This document shows, piece after piece, positions 29,801-37,724 of a stretch of 64,000 bases of DNA; the first letter of the stretch is position 1, and each line of letters opens with the position of its first letter. Made by a program: the position numbers and the translations under genes. The DNA comes from CAWBOY01 sp963790585. Its GTDB lineage: Bacteria; Planctomycetota; Planctomycetia; Gemmatales; Gemmataceae. The notes beneath the pieces were generated by a model, which worked only from the letters and a program-made list of their open reading frames with translations, ran no database searches and was not told the origin of the DNA. The stretch covers positions 186,001-250,000 of the forward strand of contig CAWBOY010000007.1 in the NCBI GenBank assembly GCA_963790585.1, given 5' to 3'.

Positions 29801-32345
29801 AGATTGGTATGTTCAGAACTTGCAATAACAGCGGCAACGCGAGTGCCGTCAGTGCTAGCAGGGTCCAACAAACAGGCCCTCCAGGCAAAAGAGTCCAGCC
29901 GAGGATCAGCAGCGTCACGATCGCCGGTGGCGTCAAGCTGCGCCGCAAATTATCCAGCAGCTTCCAGCGCTCGAGTAAAGGAAACACATTGCGTTGCCGC
30001 GCTCCAGAGGAGGTAGGAACCGTGCCGCCGAGCCAGGGCAACATCTGCCAATCGCCGCGCGCCCAGCGGTGCTCGCGGCGGACGTAGGCATGATAGCGAG
30101 CGGGAAAATCATCAAAGACTTCGACATCCGTGACGAGCCCGCAGCGCGCGAAGTTGGATTCGATAAGGTCATGACTAAGGATCTGATTGTCGGGGAATGC
30201 CGGACCTGTAACGGCCTCGAACGCGTCGATATCGTAGAGTCCTTTGCCTGTAAATGAACCGGCGGCGAAAAGGTCCATGTACACATCGGAAACGGCGAGC
30301 GAGTACGGATCGACTCCCGCCGATCCCGCCAGCAGTCGAGCGAACAACGAGCGAAAACCGGCGCGGTAGAGATAACTGACGCGCGGCTGCAAAACGCCAT
30401 AGCCAGCGACGACCCTTCGTCCATCCGGACTGAGTTGCGGTCTATTCAGGGGATGAGCAAGGACGCCAATCAATCTGCGGGCGGAGTCTCGGGGTAAGTT
30501 CGTATCCGAGTCCAGCGTTAACACAAAGCGAATCGGCCCCAGTTGCGAGACATCTCCGGTTTTCACCGTAAAGCTCGTATCGCCCGCGCCGCGCAGTAGC
30601 CGATTGAATTCCAATAACTTGCCGCGTTTCCTTTCCCAGCCCATCCAGCAGGTCTGGCAGGGGTTCCATTGCCGGCGTCTATGGAATAGGTAAAAGCGAT
30701 CGGGCCCGCTGCCCGCATGACGCGAATTGAGTTGACGAATCCCCTCCTTGGCGGCGGCCAGACACTCTTCGTCTTTTGGCATCGTTTCCAATGGCGCATC
30801 CGCGAAGTCAGTGAGCAAAGCAAAATACAAATTTGAGTCGGGATTCGCCAAATAATGGAGTTCGAGCCGTTCCAAGAGCGAGGCGACATGCTCTTCTCGT
30901 GCGATTAGGCTCGGTATCACCAAAAAGGTCGTGAATTCTTCGGGCACGCCGTTGCGGAAATCAAGACGAGGCAACACGCGCGGCGGCAGCAAAATCGTAA
31001 TCAGATGATTCGTGAGCCCAACCGCGATTTCGCTGGCAGGGAGAAGCGTTGCCAGCAGGGCCAGGCAAATCAAACCGGCGCTGCCTGTAATGGGAAAAAC
31101 TGCCGCGAACACGAACAATAGAATCGAAGCATTCAGTCCAAAATAGGTCAGACGTGGATGAGACGTCATGGCGTCGCGCAACGCGTCGCGCCAGCGAGGA
31201 CGGTAGCCAAGCGAGCGCTCGAAGTCCGGCCGCCCCTTATCGATCAGATAATAACCGAGGTGAGCGCGTTTGGAGTCATTCCTTGTCTCGTTGGCGCGCG
31301 ACAGAGCTTCCTCGGCCACATTTATTTCGGTGCGCTCTGCGCCTCGGGCCAATTTTTCGATCGCGCGGCGATAATTGTCGCGGGTCGCGAAGTCCTGGCG
31401 CTGATAAACGCCTGTCGGATCGGTGCGCAGCCGGGCCTCGACAATGCTGCAATGTTCAAAGAATTCGCTCCAGTCGAGAGCCGCCAACAGGCGCAGGCTT
31501 GTAACCGCGTTGCCAATCGAAACCTGGTCGGCGGCCTGCCGTTGCTGTTCGGAGCGAAGCGCGTCAGTCGTTGTCAGGCCAAATTGGTCGAGCCATTCTT
31601 CGAGCCGGACCGACGCGGCGCCCGCCACTGGGTCCAGATCGCGCAAGGCATGCAATAATCCGGCGACATAAGCGCCAGTTGGTTGGCGCGACGGCAGGTT
31701 CGTGGCTCCCATTTTTTGAACCCAGGACTGAGCGGCGATGCGCTCGGACCGAGATTGGAGCACTTGTTTGGCGAGCCGCCGCAGGTTTTCGAGCAGTGCC
31801 AGCCGCAGCATGGTTGGCACGCTCCAAAGCTCGCCGATCGTCAGAGGCGCTTTTTCCTGGTACGCTTGCACGAAGACTTGGATCTGCGATTCGTCGAGGC
31901 TGCTGTCCGTGTTCGCGATGAGAGCCAGCGCGAGCGCATAAACACGCGGAAAGCCCTTGAGAGGGCCCGATGCTAGAGCCGGCAATTCGGCATAAAAGCC
32001 GCGCGGCAAGTCCGTGCGCACTTCGCGAAGGACTTCTTCGATTACATAGAAATTGCCGAGTAGCCATTCCGCATCGGGTGGTAACGGGGCATGCCGGTCG
32101 AAAAATCGGACCAATTCGCGATGCGCATTGCGAAGAACGGCGTCATTTTGCCGCATTCTGCGGAAGAGAACACCACTTACGGGGTAGTTGGAAACGTTGG
32201 ATGTCGTCGATAATTTGCGTGAGATTTCTTCGAGAATCTCGGGACCGCACAATTCGCCACGAATCGGTTGGTCGCCCTGAAGAAAATCGAGGCGCGGATC
32301 CCACGACGTTGATTTTACTACTGCGGGCAATACTGCGGAATCCAC
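23878..32345 (-). CDS. ndvB: Cyclic beta-1,2-glucan synthase (one frameshift here)
   Basis: Giant membrane glycosyltransferase, 2822 aa when repaired, the usual NdvB/ChvB size. GTG start at 32345 with AAGGAG 6 nt upstream. Order: about 400 cytoplasmic residues; membrane helices from about 400; GT84 domain with TLDSDTNLP near 612 and HRWARGDWQ near 757; more helices (about 820-1010); a glycoamylase/GH189-like domain around 1050-1480 (WGGTMFEYLMPRLL near 1325); then two GH94-type N-domains (near 1570 and 2060) and a C-terminal GH94 catalytic region with GGGDWNDGMN near 2500. It polymerises UDP-glucose into beta-1,2-glucan and cyclises it, with GH94 controlling chain length (family knowledge). 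One base is missing near 25188 (GGCC read as GGC); restoring it rejoins the frame exactly. Confidence 0.9.
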
Positions 32346-32571
32346 GGAACGCTCCTTCTTTGCGAACCACCGACATTACGCGAACATTTACCAGCCCGGA
32401 GCGCATGCGGCGGGTTCGCAGACTTGGCTCCGTCGCACCAGCTTGTTTCGAGGCGGACACTTTTGATTGCGACTCTCCCAAGGCGCCATCAAAAGTGTTT
32501 CCCTAGCTAAATAACGGACCTGAGGCATAACACCGTCCTAGCCTCCCTATGTTCCGCGCGGAACATTGCGT

Positions 32572-32697
32572 GCCGACCGTCGCGCCAAAAATGCACATGA
32601 CCTTGGCGCGACGGTCGGCCAACACAACCCCTTGACAGCGTTGTTTTTGCGCTGCGGTCCGGACCGTCGCGCCAACATTCGCGTGTGGTACCCCCCC
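32572..32697. repeat. Dispersed repeat, family I
   Basis: GCCGACCGTCGCGCCAA and its exact reverse complement form a hairpin at 32572-32619, and a third inverted core with GTGTGGTACCCCCC follows at 32661-32697, matching the flank of the copy at 7588. Confidence 0.65.
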
Positions 32698-32846
32698 TGG
32701 CGCCGATCCATCTCATTCTTTCCGAACCCTCACAATGGATTGCATTGCGCGTACTCACACAGAACTCCCGCGCACGGTCCAGCCGACTGCCTTGGGAAAC
32801 GGCTAAACTGAGATAGAGTCCGCAGACTTCACCCAGCGTGTATCTT

Positions 32847-32912
32847 ACCAAGCCCAAGCGCAAGCGCGGGTTCATTGTCAAAGAACCCCGCGCTTGCGCT
32901 TGGGGCTGGTGG
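32847..32912. repeat. Dispersed hairpin repeat, family A, copy 3
   Basis: Near-perfect palindrome; the right arm contains CCGCGCTTGCGCTTGGGGCT and the left arm is its reverse complement. Confidence 0.85.
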
Positions 32913-33077
32913 ACTTTTGCTGCTCGCACTACGCAGAGGTCGTTTAGCAATCGGTGTGCCAGGAAAATTCTGCGGATTGCGAGCACAAATGCACGGGCGT
33001 GCGAAACGAATTGCGCATCGCTACGAACTCCGATGCGCAATGGAGAGAAGTGTGCGCGAGACCGAATGGGAAGAACC

Positions 33078-33929
33078 CTATTCCGCAGCCTTCATACGAA
33101 TAATCAGAGCCATACCACCCTGGCGACGGTTTTCCGCTTCGATGCTTCCGTGCAGTCGTCGGCGTACAAGTGTCGCGCACGCGGCAAGACTGAGTCGACT
33201 GGATCCTTCCCGAGCGGTGATCGAGGTGTCAAATAGGTTGGCCAGCTTTTCCGCGGCAACCGAGGGCCCGGAATCCTCTACGCCGAGCAGGATGGTATCG
33301 GTCTCTCTCTTCGTCCATATTCTCACAGCGCCTTGTCCTTTAGGAAGGGCAGCCAAGGCATCGTGGACCAAGAAACGGACGGCGAAAACGATATCGATAG
33401 GGGAGCCGTCTACGACCAAAGGCTCTCGGGCGAGGTCGCAATCGATTTGAGTCACCCCGTCCGCGAGGCGATCGGTCGACTCAAAACCGGCGTCGTTCAA
33501 GATCGTCGAAATGCCATTTAACTCTCTTTCCGCCACCACTTCTTGCACGGCGCAGCGGATGGCATCGTTCACTTCGGTCCGATTTTCGCTACCGCGCTGC
33601 CGCGCGCCGCCGTCCTGCCATTCGCGGATAAGCGAGGTCAGCTTGCGGCTATGTTCTTTGATCGAGGCCAACTCTTCCCTCACGGCCGGCGGCAAAGTCT
33701 TGGACATTACCGCGAGTTGCAGGGTGACGACGTTCAAATAGTTGTTCACTTCATGAACCAGCGGTCCAGCCTTGAGACCAGCCTCAGCTACGTCGCGGCT
33801 GCTCCACTCCAATTCGTTGCGGTCGGCGCCTGGTTTCGCAATTTTGTCCGTACCCGTCTGTCTTCCCGCGCATGAATTGGGCTGGTCGAGGCTTGGGCCA
33901 ACGTTGGAAAGCATGCCGGGGGGCTCCAT
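33078..33929 (-). CDS. Orphan histidine kinase-like protein
   Basis: A 283-aa soluble protein. His59 lies in PLVHEVNNYLNVV, a variant of the H-box HE-x-NNPLN of NtrB-type kinases, followed by a helical dimerisation region. The C-terminal part (about 160-280) resembles HATPase_c: DIVFAVRFLVHDALAAL in the N-box position and GVEDSGPSV as G1, then SLAACATLVRRRLHGSIEAE as the G2/C-terminal helix. The N-box lacks the usual Asn, so catalysis may be weak. The start is unsure: ATG 33929 has no ribosome-binding site, while ATG 33914 has GGAG about 9 nt upstream. The H-box type suggests NtrC-type partners, so it could feed the regulator at 15704 (speculative). Confidence 0.7.
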   Translation of the reverse strand: MEPPGMLSNVGPSLDQPNSCAGRQTGTDKIAKPGADRNELEWSSRDVAEAGLKAGPLVHEVNNYLNVVTLQLAVMSKTLPPAVREELASIKEHSRKLTSLIREWQDGGARQRGSENRTEVNDAIRCAVQEVVAERELNGISTILNDAGFESTDRLADGVTQIDCDLAREPLVVDGSPIDIVFAVRFLVHDALAALPKGQGAVRIWTKRETDTILLGVEDSGPSVAAEKLANLFDTSITAREGSSRLSLAACATLVRRRLHGSIEAENRRQGGMALIIRMKAAE

Positions 33930-34040
33930 GAAAGGTATTCAGAGGACCACGAACTGAGAAACAAGATAGAGACGGAACGCGACAGAGCCAATAAACCAGA
34001 CAACATTGTAGTAAGCTCCGCCTGTAGCATTCCTCCTCAT

Positions 34041-34056
34041 GCAAATTTTAAGCCGT
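34041..34056 (-). promoter_or_regulatory. Weak sigma-54-like element upstream of kinase
   Basis: The minus strand reads ACGGCTTAAAATTTGCA with GG-N10-GC spacing and a good TTTGCA box, but the -24 box is GGCTT rather than GGCAC. The leader would be about 100-115 nt. Confidence 0.35.
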
Positions 34057-34252
34057 CGCCATGCCATCGGCCGGTTTTGTCCGAAATCGTACAGATTCGG
34101 ACCTGCGAACCTCCCTGCAACTCTTTTTGCGCAGCCTTGGACACCAAAGTGAGAACAGCTCCGCCAACCAAAGTCTGCGAACGGCTCGCTCGGAGGCATT
34201 TTTCCCGCCCATAGCGGCGATAGCGATTGCACCGAGGGATTCAAAAGCTCTC

Positions 34253-34270
34253 GGCATCTCCTTTGCGTTT
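34253..34270 (+). promoter_or_regulatory. Sigma-54 promoter for glycine-zipper stress protein
   Basis: TCGGCATCTCCTTTGCGT has exact GG-N10-GC spacing and a TTTGC box. The predicted start near 34280 gives a leader of about 73 nt. Confidence 0.65.
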
Positions 34271-34352
34271 GCACTCTGAGATGCAAAGGACTTCGCTCCT
34301 GTGATCGGTTCGCAAGGGGGAAGCCCAAACTCTCCAAACACGAGGTTCTATC

Positions 34353-34892
34353 ATGTCGAGCCAACAACAAATGGTCACAGCGGTTTTCCGAGACCGTGCG
34401 AGTGCCGATGCTGCCTTCGACTGGTTGCATACGATCGGGTACAACAACAGCGAAGTAAACGTGCTTATGTCCGACAAGACCCGACGCATGCATTATTCGG
34501 ATGATGCCAACGTCAAAGTGAATGCCGGCAGCAAAGCAGCCGAAGGCATGGGTATCGGCGGCGCCATCGGGACGGCTGTCGGTGCCGGTATCGCCGCGAT
34601 TGCGGCGATTGGAACAAGTCTGGTTATCCCAGGCCTTGGCCTCGGGCTAGTCGTCGCGGGTCCTCTCGCCGCCGCCTTCGCCGGCGCGGGTGCGGGCGCC
34701 GTCACGGGCGGCCTGGTGGGCGCTCTGGTCGGCTGGGGTATTCCAGAAGACAATGCCAAGGCCTATCAAGAAGCCTTGAAAGACGGTGGCGTGGTCATGG
34801 GCGTCACCGCCCGCAACAGCCGCGACGCTTCCAATATCAAAGCCAAATTTGAAGAACTTCGAGCCAACGATGTTCTGTGCTATTCCTGTTAA
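34353..34892 (+). CDS. YflT-like general stress protein with glycine zipper
   Basis: A 179-aa protein with an N-terminal alpha/beta module (about residues 7-45, VTAVFRDRASADAAFDWLHT) like the general-stress-protein 17M/YflT family, then a long Gly/Ala-rich segment (about 58-130, GAGAGAVTGGLVGALVGWG) of glycine-zipper type that could insert into membranes, and a C-terminal GVVMGVTARN module echoing the N-terminal one. The exact function is unknown in this family. It stands alone between a sigma-54 promoter and a strong terminator, so it is a single-gene stress unit. Confidence 0.8.
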   Translation: MSSQQQMVTAVFRDRASADAAFDWLHTIGYNNSEVNVLMSDKTRRMHYSDDANVKVNAGSKAAEGMGIGGAIGTAVGAGIAAIAAIGTSLVIPGLGLGLVVAGPLAAAFAGAGAGAVTGGLVGALVGWGIPEDNAKAYQEALKDGGVVMGVTARNSRDASNIKAKFEELRANDVLCYSC

Positions 34893-34913
34893 TGGCAGTC
34901 GATAATTTGTCGT

Positions 34914-34949
34914 AAAAGGGGAGGCGTAAGTTACGCCTCCCCTTTTTTG
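34914..34949 (+). terminator. Terminator of glycine-zipper protein gene
   Basis: AAAAGGGGAGGCGTAA pairs with TTACGCCTCCCCTTTT, then TTG. Confidence 0.9.
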
Positions 34950-34976
34950 TTTCCATGCGGGTCGCTCACTAGCACA

Positions 34977-35380
34977 GGCCGTGGCCGGGGTCGGTACTCC
35001 GATCCTGGTGCAATCGTAGCAGATCTATAAAGCCGGGATTGGAATACCGACCCTCATTGGCATCAAGTTAAGGAATCGGCCTGTTTTTTCGCCCCGGCAG
35101 GGGCGAAGGGCTGTAGCCACGGGTGGAGCGAAGCCCGCCGCAAGGCGGGCGCAGCGTAACCCGTGGCTACAGGTGCGATTTGTGTGTCTTTCGCCCCGGA
35201 GGGGCGATGGAATCCGTCGCCCCTCCGGGGCGAAAGACAACCTGACTTGCATCGTACTACGGGTTGCGCTTCGCTCCACCCGTAGCTACAGCCCTTCGCC
35301 CCTGCCGGGACGAAAAAAAGGCCCGATTTCTTAACTTGAGCCAATGAGGGTCGGAATACAGACCCCGGCCACGCCCGGCC
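34977..35380. repeat. Giant nested palindrome (families C and D)
   Basis: About 400 bp that folds on itself. Outer arms carry GTGGCCGGGGTCGGTACTCC and its partner near 35350-35380. Inner arms of about 75 nt begin TCAAGTTAAG and contain TTTCGCCCCGGCAGGGGCGA and GGCTGTAGCCACGGGTGGAG. At the centre is a perfect hairpin of CTTTCGCCCCGGAGGGGCG. No gene. It fills most of the 772-nt gap before the membrane-stress operon; the remainder (35381-35540) shows nothing recognisable. Confidence 0.8.
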
Positions 35381-35540
35381 TAGGATTAGGAAATAAATTC
35401 GCCGCTGCAGCGCAATTGTTGCTCAAAAATTGTAACCTCCCTTGCTCACCATCGCTCATTGAAAGCGTCTTACAAATCGTGAACATTTTTTCTGGGCAAG
35501 CAAAGGCCTGAATTTTCACTTCGACAGGTGCTACCGGATG

Positions 35541-35557
35541 TTGGCACACCAATTGCT
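35541..35557 (+). promoter_or_regulatory. Sigma-54 promoter for membrane-stress operon
   Basis: TTGGCACACCAATTGCT is the best match in the window to TGGCACG-N4-TTGCW, with exact GG-N10-GC spacing. The leader is about 98 nt to the ATG at 35665. Confidence 0.8.
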
Positions 35558-35664
35558 TTTTACTCACTCCAGTGGAATCGTGACGGTCGTGAGCGACATT
35601 CCAACGGTTGGAGTGAGCAGCCCCACGAGCCGAGTGCTTTCCAAATTTTTCAGAGGTAAACATC

Positions 35665-36111
35665 ATGGCAAATCCAACTTCAAGCACGAAACCGGAAAAC
35701 CGATTCGCGAACCAGGCCAAAGACGTGGCCTCACAGGCAATCGACAAAGGCAAGGACATGGCTTCACAGGCCATGGAAAAAGGGAAAGAGATCGCTCATA
35801 ACGTTGGCGACATGGCCAGCCACGCCGCTTCGACGGTTGGCAAGCAAGCCGACCACCTGGCCTCCTCGGCCGGCAGCGGTATGAAGTCGCTGGCCGACAC
35901 GATCCAAGCCCACACTCCGCGCGAAGGCATGTTGGGCAGCGCTTCCCAGGCTGTCGCCGGCACGATTCGTGAAGGCGGCAAGTATCTCGAGGAAGAAGGC
36001 CTTAGCGGCATCGCGGAGGACCTGACCAGTCTCGTCCGCCGCAATCCTGTTCCGGCCATTCTCATTGGCATCGGCCTTGGCTTCCTCATTGGTCGCACGT
36101 TGAGGAGCTAA
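35665..36111 (+). CDS. Helical stress protein with C-terminal membrane anchor
   Basis: A 148-aa protein, first gene of a three-gene operon. Residues 15-90 are Ala/Lys/Asp-rich 11-mer-like repeats (DVASQAIDKGKDMASQAMEK) resembling LEA or ElaB/DUF883 proteins, which form amphipathic helices. The C-terminus RRNPVPAILIGIGLGFLIGR is a single membrane helix of the DUF883/ElaB kind. AGAGGT lies 7-8 nt upstream of the ATG. It ends 3 nt before the next gene. Transcription from the sigma-54 promoter at 35541 is likely. Probable role: coating or stabilising the inner membrane under stress (inference). Confidence 0.75.
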   Translation: MANPTSSTKPENRFANQAKDVASQAIDKGKDMASQAMEKGKEIAHNVGDMASHAASTVGKQADHLASSAGSGMKSLADTIQAHTPREGMLGSASQAVAGTIREGGKYLEEEGLSGIAEDLTSLVRRNPVPAILIGIGLGFLIGRTLRS

Positions 36112-36114
36112 CCA

Positions 36115-36540
36115 ATGTCCAGCGTTCTTCAAGACCATTCGGAGCAAAGTGTCACCTCGCTAGTAGGTGGCATTGTCTCCGATTTTCAAAACTTGTTGAC
36201 GCAGCAAATTCAATTGACGCGCTCGGAGGTCGTAAAAGACCTCCGGGGCGCCAAGGCCGCTGCGTCGATCCTGGCTGCCGGTGGCGCAATCGCCTACATC
36301 GGGGCCATTCTGATCAGCTTTTCCTTAGCTTTTATGATTCACTGGTTGGCATCGCCTCCCGGCACAGACCTTGCCAAATTGCCACTTTGGGCGTGCCTGG
36401 CACTTGTCGGTGTGCCTCTCGTGGCGATCGGTGGAATCCTCATCTACATGGGTGGGAAGAAATTGGATTCCGTCAAGCCGCTCGAGGTATCCGCCCAATC
36501 GATAAAGGAGACCATAGAATGGAAAACGAACCAGCCGTGA
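36115..36540 (+). CDS. Holin-X-like (Phage_holin_3_6) membrane protein
   Basis: A 141-aa inner-membrane protein with two hydrophobic helices (about residues 46-72, AASILAAGGAIAYIGAILIS, and 88-112, LWACLALVGVPLVAIGGILI) after a helical cytoplasmic start (FQNLLTQQIQLTRSEVVKDL). This is the shape and sequence style of the Putative Holin-X family, found in non-phage stress operons next to DUF883- and DUF3618-like proteins. Despite the name, no phage gene is nearby. It overlaps the next gene by 22 nt, which supports co-translation. Confidence 0.8.
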   Translation: MSSVLQDHSEQSVTSLVGGIVSDFQNLLTQQIQLTRSEVVKDLRGAKAAASILAAGGAIAYIGAILISFSLAFMIHWLASPPGTDLAKLPLWACLALVGVPLVAIGGILIYMGGKKLDSVKPLEVSAQSIKETIEWKTNQP

Positions 36541-37274
36541 TCGAAAAACAGATGGAAGAAACTCGAACGGCCATGAACGAGAAGCTCGAAGCTCTCGAGT
36601 CGAAGGTGGCTGACACGGTTCAGTCCACGACGAGCGCCGTCCAATCTTCCACGGAAGCTGTTTCCGATTCGGTCTCCGCCGTCAAAGACTCCGTCGAAAA
36701 TTCCGTCGAAGCCGTCAAGGAAACGGTGTCGGCGGTTACCGATAAAGTTCATGAAACGGTGCAAGCCGTCTCTGAAACACTTAATGACACCGTCAAGAGT
36801 ATTAAAGAGACTTTCAACATCAGCCTGCAGACGCAGCGCCATCCCTGGTTGATTTTCGGGGGATCGGTCGGCCTGGGCCTGCTTGGAAGCCTGCTGATTC
36901 CAAAAACCCGGCATCATGGATGGATGTCGGGAAGCTCGGCTCCCGCGCCCACCAGCCCAGAGCCTGTCAATGGCCACTCGGGCTACACGCCGCCGACTTT
37001 TGGGCCCGAGGCGAAACGCTTTACCCAGATGGCTTCTTCGGAACCATCGGATAAGGCCGAGAGCCTGTCGTCCGCGGCCACGGGCTGGGTCGGCGAGCAG
37101 CTTACGAGACTGAAAGGTTTGGCCGTCGGCTCCCTTATGGGTGCGGTCCGGGACATGGCAAAGAAAGCATTACCGGAAGCGCTGGGCACCCGAGTGGCCG
37201 AAGAGGTCGACTCGATAACCAAAGGACTTGGCGCCGAACCGATTGCTGGGCCTGTCCTAGCGGAAACGAAATAG
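36519..37274 (+). CDS. DUF3618-like coiled-coil membrane protein
   Basis: A 251-aa protein, third gene of the operon. The start at 36519 (inside the previous gene) has AAAGGAG 8 nt upstream. Residues 5-32, IEKQMEETRTAMNEKLEALE, match the DUF3618 motif. A long Val/Ser/Thr/Glu-rich heptad region follows (35-100), then one membrane helix (about 109-127, PWLIFGGSVGLGLLGSLLIP) and a C-terminal soluble part with a second helical region (EQLTRLKGLAVGSLMGAVRD). It probably assembles with the Holin-X-like protein at the membrane, as these families co-occur. A terminator follows at 37302. Confidence 0.75.
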   Translation: MENEPAVIEKQMEETRTAMNEKLEALESKVADTVQSTTSAVQSSTEAVSDSVSAVKDSVENSVEAVKETVSAVTDKVHETVQAVSETLNDTVKSIKETFNISLQTQRHPWLIFGGSVGLGLLGSLLIPKTRHHGWMSGSSAPAPTSPEPVNGHSGYTPPTFGPEAKRFTQMASSEPSDKAESLSSAATGWVGEQLTRLKGLAVGSLMGAVRDMAKKALPEALGTRVAEEVDSITKGLGAEPIAGPVLAETK

Positions 37275-37301
37275 TCGGCGAAGTCGATGCAGTGCAAGAA
37301 C

Positions 37302-37342
37302 AAAGGCCTTCCTCTCAGCAATGAAAGGAAGGCCTTTTCTTT
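37302..37342 (+). terminator. Terminator of membrane-stress operon
   Basis: AAAGGCCTTCCT pairs with AGGAAGGCCTTT, then TCTTT. Confidence 0.85.
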
Positions 37343-37371
37343 GGTATTCAACGAAAATTATCCCTATCAAG

Positions 37372-37552
37372 CCTATTACCCCGGCATGAAATAAGGTCAA
37401 CCACGAAAAACACGAATAGCACGAATAGGAAAACAAGATGCAGAGGGGAACGGTGGAGCATCTCGGGATCAGCGCCCTCTCGCTTCTTTTTATTCGTGCT
37501 ATTCGTGCTTTTCGTGGTTCTCTGTATGCGGTTCTTTCGTGCCCGGGTAATA
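37372..37552. repeat. Inverted repeat, family H
   Basis: Arms containing ACCACGAAAAACACGAATAG and a matching inverted CTATTCGTGCTTTTCGTGGT, with outer arms CTATTACCCCGG.. and ..CCCGGGTAATAA. The rest of the 450-nt gap carries the terminator at 37302 and the promoter at 37633. Confidence 0.75.
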
Positions 37553-37632
37553 ACGAGCATTTCAAAAAATTGGTACGATTAATCTGTTTTGAATTTTCAA
37601 TTCGATTTTGATTGTGGAAAGTAAAATCTCAA

Positions 37633-37648
37633 CGGCACGTTAAATGCT
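37633..37648 (+). promoter_or_regulatory. Sigma-54 promoter for DUF4142 gene
   Basis: CGGCACGTTAAATGCT has a complete GGCACG -24 box, GG-N10-GC spacing and one mismatch in the -12 box. The leader is about 66 nt. Confidence 0.65.
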
Positions 37649-37724
37649 CTTAAATCACAGCGGCTTTCCCCTTTTGGGGATACCGGAACGAACAGGCATT
37701 AGGTTTGAACGAGGAGATTGAACC

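Larger units (their letters stand above)
32346..33077. other. Intergenic region upstream of glucan synthase
   Basis: 732 nt without a convincing gene. It holds family-I repeats (32572-32697), a family-A hairpin (32847-32912) and a copy of the 22-mer also found at 7053. It must contain the promoter of the glucan operon, but I see no clear one; the only GG-N10-GC match there (CGGAGCCAAGTCTGCG) lacks the GGCA box. Confidence 0.6.
33930..34352. other. Intergenic region between divergent kinase and stress gene
   Basis: 423 nt between two divergent genes. It holds the sigma-54 element of the plus-strand gene at 34253 and a weaker one for the kinase at 34041. No convincing coding region: a short minus-strand frame starting at 34030 has AGGAGG only 1-2 nt before its ATG and encodes no recognisable protein. 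Confidence 0.5.

Noticed and set aside
32414..32429. GG-N10-GC match upstream of the glucan synthase gene
   Set aside because: Lacks GGCA in the -24 box (reads CGGAGCCAAGTCTGCG), so it is not comparable with the nine accepted elements.
33788..34030. Small minus-strand frame starting with AGGAGGAATG
   Set aside because: The ribosome-binding site is only 1-2 nt from the ATG, the frame runs into the kinase gene in another phase, and the product has no family features.
36115..36540. Holin-like gene as a sign of prophage
   Set aside because: Holin-X proteins occur in non-phage stress operons with DUF3618-like partners, and no other phage gene is present.
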